Shown piece by piece: positions 7,031 to 10,198 of a stretch of 10,198 bases of DNA. Position numbers and translations under genes: made by a program. The DNA is taken from assembly GCA_937893415.1 (NCBI GenBank), contig CALBWZ010000044.1, forward strand, positions 1 to 10,198, read 5' to 3'. Every line of letters starts with the position of its first letter. The first letter of the stretch is position 1. This stretch comes from an uncultured Comamonadaceae bacterium. GTDB taxonomy: Bacteria; Pseudomonadota; Gammaproteobacteria; Burkholderiales; Burkholderiaceae_C. The notes under the pieces were generated by a model. It was not told where the DNA came from, searched no databases, and saw only the letters and a list, made by a program, of their open reading frames with translations.

Positions 7031-8152
7031 TTACCGAGATCCGTGCTTGTAATAAGGTCTAGCCTCTGGTCGTATGCTAATGAGCTGAGCTTTGCCATCT
7101 CTCCAAATTTTCAGCTGGCTAGAAGTCCCCGGTGTCAGCGCAGAGACAAGGCCCAACAAGTCAGCCACAGATGCAACAGGCTGTTCATCAATTGCTGTGA
7201 TCACATCACCTGGTATGACGCCAGCGTTGGCAGCTGGCCCTTGTTTGAGTACGCCGGCAACCAAAACCCCCGTCTTATTGTTCAAGCCAAAGCTACTTGC
7301 TAGTTCAGTGTTCAGAGTTTGCGGCTCCACACCAATCCATCCTCGTGTTACAAATCCATCGCTAACAATATCGTCTAGTACTTGTTTGGCAACCGATGTG
7401 GGGATGGCAAAGCCAATTCCCATTGATCCTCCCGAACGCGAGTAAATAGCGGTGTTAATGCCAACCAGATGACCGCTTGAGTTCACCAGTGCACCGCCAG
7501 AATTTCCGGGGTTAATGGCTGCATCTGTTTGAATGAAGTTTTCGTAGGTGTTGATGCCCAGTTGGCTCCGGCCCAAAGCGCTTACGATGCCGCTGGTGAC
7601 GGTTTGACCGACACCAAATGGGTTGCCAATGGCCAACACACTGTCGCCAACAAACAGGGCATTGGAGTCACCTAGGGTGATGTTGGGTGGTGCGTCGAGT
7701 TGGATTTTAAGCACTGCCAAATCTGTATCTGGGTCCGTGCCTAGTACGCTGGCGGTGACGCGCCTACCGTCTAGCAGCGTGACCTGAATATCTTGCGCAT
7801 TTTCTATCACATGGTTGTTGGTCAACACATGGCCGGAAGCGCTCACAATGACACCAGAGCCTATATTGTTCATCCCAGGTTCGCCTCTTTGTTCTTCATC
7901 AAAAAAGAATTTAAACCAGGGGTCTGTTGTTGACGTGTTGCCTGATTGGCGCCCAGAGATAGCTTGAATACTGACAACCGCCGGCGATGCTGCTTGGGCT
8001 GCGCTGCGCAATAAGGTCGCTGGGGCGCTGGTGCCAACAGCGACAGTGTCTCGTTCTGGCGCAACCCATTGCGGCTTAAGCGTCAGCACAACAAAATAGG
8101 CGGCCAGCAACACAGTCGTGGTTTGTGAAAAAAGCATCCAGATTCGTTTCAT
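7031..8152 (-). CDS. Membrane-anchored HtrA/DegS-like serine protease with one PDZ domain
   Basis: Predicted periplasmic trypsin-like quality-control protease. From ATG 8152 it has 373 residues. A membrane anchor (about 7-24) follows Met-Lys-Arg, with no signal peptidase site evident. The protease domain (about 47-265) has catalytic His114 (TNNHVIENA), Asp144 (DTDLAVLK) and Ser218 (NPGNSGGAL). IGSGVIVS and AIGNPFGVGQTVTSGIVS are typical HtrA segments. One PDZ domain covers roughly 271-360 (GWIGV, GPAANAGVIPGDVI). The anchor plus single PDZ resembles DegS more than the two-PDZ DegP, but I cannot say it controls a sigmaE pathway. A GTG at 8167 would add five residues (VDNGI). I prefer the ATG because Met-Lys-Arg is the usual beginning of betaproteobacterial relatives. 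It faces away from the Nif3 gene. Confidence 0.93.
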   Translation of the reverse strand: MKRIWMLFSQTTTVLLAAYFVVLTLKPQWVAPERDTVAVGTSAPATLLRSAAQAASPAVVSIQAISGRQSGNTSTTDPWFKFFFDEEQRGEPGMNNIGSGVIVSASGHVLTNNHVIENAQDIQVTLLDGRRVTASVLGTDPDTDLAVLKIQLDAPPNITLGDSNALFVGDSVLAIGNPFGVGQTVTSGIVSALGRSQLGINTYENFIQTDAAINPGNSGGALVNSSGHLVGINTAIYSRSGGSMGIGFAIPTSVAKQVLDDIVSDGFVTRGWIGVEPQTLNTELASSFGLNNKTGVLVAGVLKQGPAANAGVIPGDVITAIDEQPVASVADLLGLVSALTPGTSSQLKIWRDGKAQLISIRPEARPYYKHGSR

Positions 8153-8182
8153 GATCCCATTGTCCACGTCTTTGCGCTACAG

Positions 8183-8210
8183 TTGTCATTGATAAATTAA
8201 GCCCTACAAG
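8183..8210 (+). promoter_or_regulatory. Possible promoter for the Nif3-pdxA pair
   Basis: TTGTCA at 8183-8188 matches the -35 consensus at five of six bases. TACAAG at 8205-8210, 16 bases later, matches the -10 at four of six. The site lies in the divergent gap between the protease gene and Nif3, where both genes need promoters. No equally good site was seen for the - strand gene. Confidence 0.3.
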
Positions 8211-8276
8211 TGCGCGATTTCGCATCCCTCTTTTTGGAGTTTGAAACCTGTGACAACACCTATAAAGCTTCAGTCT

Positions 8277-9047
8277 ATGCCAGCCATCAGCCGTCAAACG
8301 GTATCGGATCAATTGGATGTGTGGTTGCAACCCCATCTGTTTAAAGACTATGGACCTAACGGGCTGCAAGTTGAGGGTGCTGCGCAGGTGCAGCATGTGG
8401 TGAGTGGCGTGACTGCGAGCCTAGCCCTGATTGAGCAGGCCGCTGAGATAGGAGCGGATGCTATTTTTGTACACCACGGCTTGTTTTGGCGAGGTCAAAG
8501 CGGTGTTGTGACTGGTTGGATGCGCAAGCGTTTAGGCCTGTTAATAGAGCGCAACATCAACTTATGGGCTTATCACTTACCGTTAGATGCACACGAAACT
8601 ATGGGCAACAACGCTCAACTGGCACGCGTATTGGGCTTAACGCCTGACAGTCAAAATGGCAAGGCAGCCCGCTTTGGCGACCAAGGTTTGGGCTGGCTTG
8701 GCCGAACTTCACACACCACATTGGGCGCTTTGGTAGACGCGACCACAGCTGCTTTGCGAAGGCCAGTCGTTGTCATTGGGGATGCTGATAAGCCCGTTGC
8801 AAAAGTGGCTTGGTGTACCGGCGGTGCCCAATCGTATTTTGAGCAAGCTATAGCCGCGGGTGCGGATGTTTACATTTCCGGCGAGTTATCTGAGCCCCAA
8901 GCCCACTACGCGCGCGAATGTGATGTGGCCTACATCGCTTGTGGTCACCATGCCAGCGAGCGCTATGGGGCGCAAGCGGTCGGTCATGCATTGGCTAGCC
9001 AGTTCGGTTTGCAGCATACCTTTATTGACATAGACAACCCCGCCTAG
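8277..9047 (+). CDS. Nif3-family dinuclear metal-centre protein (YbgI-like)
   Basis: Member of the Nif3/DUF34 family, which forms hexameric toroids with a two-metal site. Its cellular role is not firmly known. KDYGPNGLQVEG (23-34) is the family signature. Metal ligands are visible as His66-His67 in FVHHGLFWRG, Asp104 in LPLDAHETMGNNAQLA, and His224/Glu228 in CGHHASERYG. These align with His63, His64, Asp101, His215 and Glu219 of E. coli YbgI. VAWCTGGAQSY and SGELSEPQ are also typical. The 256 residues from ATG 8277 fit the family length (about 247 in E. coli). Alternatives are GTG 8250, which has a better ribosome site (GGAG at 8236-8239) and adds nine residues, and TTG 8241. The stop overlaps the proposed GTG start of pdxA by one base. 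Confidence 0.92.
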   Translation: MPAISRQTVSDQLDVWLQPHLFKDYGPNGLQVEGAAQVQHVVSGVTASLALIEQAAEIGADAIFVHHGLFWRGQSGVVTGWMRKRLGLLIERNINLWAYHLPLDAHETMGNNAQLARVLGLTPDSQNGKAARFGDQGLGWLGRTSHTTLGALVDATTAALRRPVVVIGDADKPVAKVAWCTGGAQSYFEQAIAAGADVYISGELSEPQAHYARECDVAYIACGHHASERYGAQAVGHALASQFGLQHTFIDIDNPA

Positions 9048-10105
9048 TGAGCAGCGCAATGCGACCAATGGCCTTAACTATGGGCGACCCTGCCGGAATT
9101 GGGCCGGAAATAGTTGTGAAGGCCTTGTACGAGTGGCAGAAAGCCGGCGCGACACCCGTGTGGGTTGCGGGGTCTTCAGCTCTGTTGCATAAAGCGTTGG
9201 CTCATCACTGCAAACGCTTACAAACAGCTCCCAAACCTTTTTTTGCTGTGTCTTCAGCGCAGCAGGCAACGCAGCAATTGTTGGTGACACCCCATGCCTT
9301 TGTCGTGCTCGATGATGGCGTTGAGGTAGGTGATGTGGCAATGGGCGTGGTCAGTGCTGCTGCCGGTGCGGCAGCGGCTCGAGCGATCTCCTGTGCAGCC
9401 CAGGCCTGCCTTGCTGGGCATGTCAGCGCGGTGATCACCGCGCCCATTCATAAATTGGCTCTTCACGCTGCGGGCGTAGAGTTTCCTGGTCATACCGAGA
9501 TGTTGCAAGCTGCTGCTGCCAAACACCTTGGAGTGCCTATTGCGGATGTACCCGTGCGTATGCTGTTGGCCAACCCTGAGCTACAAACTGTTTTACTCAG
9601 TATTCACGTTTCATTGCGTCAGGCTTTAGAGCTTGTCACTGTCGATAACTTACTGCAAACACTGTTGCTGACCAACCAATGGGTACCATGTTTGCGTGGC
9701 ACAGGCCCCTTGCGGATAGCCGTTGCTGGCGTCAATCCGCACGCTGGAGAGGGAGGGCGTTTTGGGCGAGAAGAAATTGACATCATGGCGCCAGCCATCT
9801 ACGCAGCTCGCAAACTGGGGCTACAAGTCAGCGACCCGCTGTCACCAGACACGGTCTACATGCGCGCCAGGGCTGGCGAGTTTGATGTGGTGGTTGCCGC
9901 TTACCACGACCAAGGGCTGATACCTGTCAAGTACTTGGGGGTGGCCGATGGTGTGAATGTGACATTGGGTCTGCCTTTTGTAAGGACCAGTCCAGACCAC
10001 GGCACAGCCTTTGATATTGCTGGTCTTGGTGTAGCCGATGCATCCAGTTTGTTGCAAGCTATGTCGTGGGCGGATGCATCTGTTAGGAGACAGTGTGTAA
10101 GCTGA
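9047..10105 (+). CDS. pdxA: 4-hydroxythreonine-4-phosphate dehydrogenase (PdxA)
   Basis: NAD-dependent, metal-requiring enzyme of the DXP-dependent pyridoxal phosphate pathway. It oxidises and decarboxylates 4-phosphohydroxy-L-threonine. The N-terminus LTMGDPAGIGPEI (10-22) is the family signature. FPGHTEML (146-153), IHVSLRQA (186-193), NPHAGEGGRFG (230-240), AAYHDQGLIPVK (284-295) and TSPDHGTAFDIAG (314-326) follow in order. His187, His232 and His287 have exactly the spacing (45 and 55) of the E. coli metal ligands His166, His211 and His266. The 352 residues are slightly longer than E. coli PdxA (329). I start at GTG 9047, which overlaps the Nif3 stop as TAGTG. ATG 9059 is a close alternative that shortens it by four residues. 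The main alternative identity is a PdxA-like paralogue acting on another hydroxyacid, which I consider less likely. Confidence 0.93.
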   Translation: MSSAMRPMALTMGDPAGIGPEIVVKALYEWQKAGATPVWVAGSSALLHKALAHHCKRLQTAPKPFFAVSSAQQATQQLLVTPHAFVVLDDGVEVGDVAMGVVSAAAGAAAARAISCAAQACLAGHVSAVITAPIHKLALHAAGVEFPGHTEMLQAAAAKHLGVPIADVPVRMLLANPELQTVLLSIHVSLRQALELVTVDNLLQTLLLTNQWVPCLRGTGPLRIAVAGVNPHAGEGGRFGREEIDIMAPAIYAARKLGLQVSDPLSPDTVYMRARAGEFDVVVAAYHDQGLIPVKYLGVADGVNVTLGLPFVRTSPDHGTAFDIAGLGVADASSLLQAMSWADASVRRQCVS

Positions 10106-10156
10106 TTCATGAATACCAGTTTCAACGCGCTGACAAACAGCTGATGCGCAGTGGTT

Positions 10157-10198
10157 TTATTGTTTCAGACAGTCGCGTATCTCGCGCAACAAGGCCAC
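10157..10198 (-). CDS. mscL: C-terminal end of large-conductance mechanosensitive channel MscL (partial)
   Basis: Reading in from the right edge on the - strand, 13 codons give VALLREIRDCLKQ and then TAA. This matches the C-terminal cytoplasmic helix of MscL, which in E. coli contains LLTEIRDLLKEQ. MscL is a pentameric inner membrane channel that opens under membrane tension to protect against hypo-osmotic shock. Only the extreme end is visible, so the call rests on one short motif. It is supported by what I recall of an mscL gene near the cytochrome bc1 (pet) genes beside Nif3 in related bacteria. It converges on pdxA with 51 bases between stops, and I see no convincing terminator there. Confidence 0.55.
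   Translation of the reverse strand: MALLREIRDCLKQ

Noticed and set aside
10106..10156. A terminator between pdxA and the partial mscL
   Set aside because: Short GCGC and CTG/CAG inverted pieces exist, but they do not form a stable stem followed by a T-run on either strand.
1..10198. A defence island, mobile element, toxin-antitoxin pair or CRISPR array
   Set aside because: Every long open frame belongs to a recognised or core-type gene, and I saw no transposase, integrase, direct-repeat array or composition break.

Overview
The window looks like ordinary chromosomal core DNA from a betaproteobacterium, most likely Burkholderiales and probably near the Comamonadaceae. I infer this from the gene order (hisC-hisB-hisH-hisA-hisF-hisI-hisE, small membrane protein, HIT protein, tatA-tatB-tatC, an opposing HtrA/DegS-type protease, then Nif3), from the single-function HisB and the separate hisI and hisE genes, and from the style of the proteins. 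I see no insertion sequence, phage gene, CRISPR array, tRNA or rRNA. No stretch longer than about 150 bases lacks a gene.

Region 1 (1-4451) is the downstream part of a histidine biosynthesis operon on the + strand. It starts inside hisC and continues with hisB, hisH, hisA, hisF, hisI and hisE. These encode steps two to seven of the pathway: HisE and HisI process phosphoribosyl-ATP, HisA isomerises the product, the HisH-HisF complex makes imidazole glycerol phosphate, HisB dehydrates it and HisC transaminates the product. hisG and hisD are not in the window. HisB lacks the phosphatase half, so a separate histidinol-phosphatase must be encoded elsewhere.

Region 2 (4441-6999) continues on the + strand. 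A small membrane protein gene overlaps hisE, and a HIT-family nucleotide hydrolase gene overlaps the membrane protein gene. After a 142-base gap with an unusual set of inverted repeats come tatA, tatB and tatC, a complete twin-arginine translocase that exports folded proteins.

Region 3 (7031-8152) is a membrane-anchored HtrA/DegS-like serine protease on the - strand, convergent with tatC. Region 4 (about 8250-10105) is a + strand pair of a Nif3-family metal protein and pdxA (vitamin B6 synthesis), whose reading frames overlap by one base if pdxA starts at its GTG. At the right edge, 13 codons on the - strand read as the end of a mechanosensitive channel gene (mscL).

I found no convincing new biological system. 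The points most worth checking are the alternating repeats upstream of tatA, a possible folding switch between hisF and hisI, the strongly basic TatB tail, and the long polar tail of TatC.
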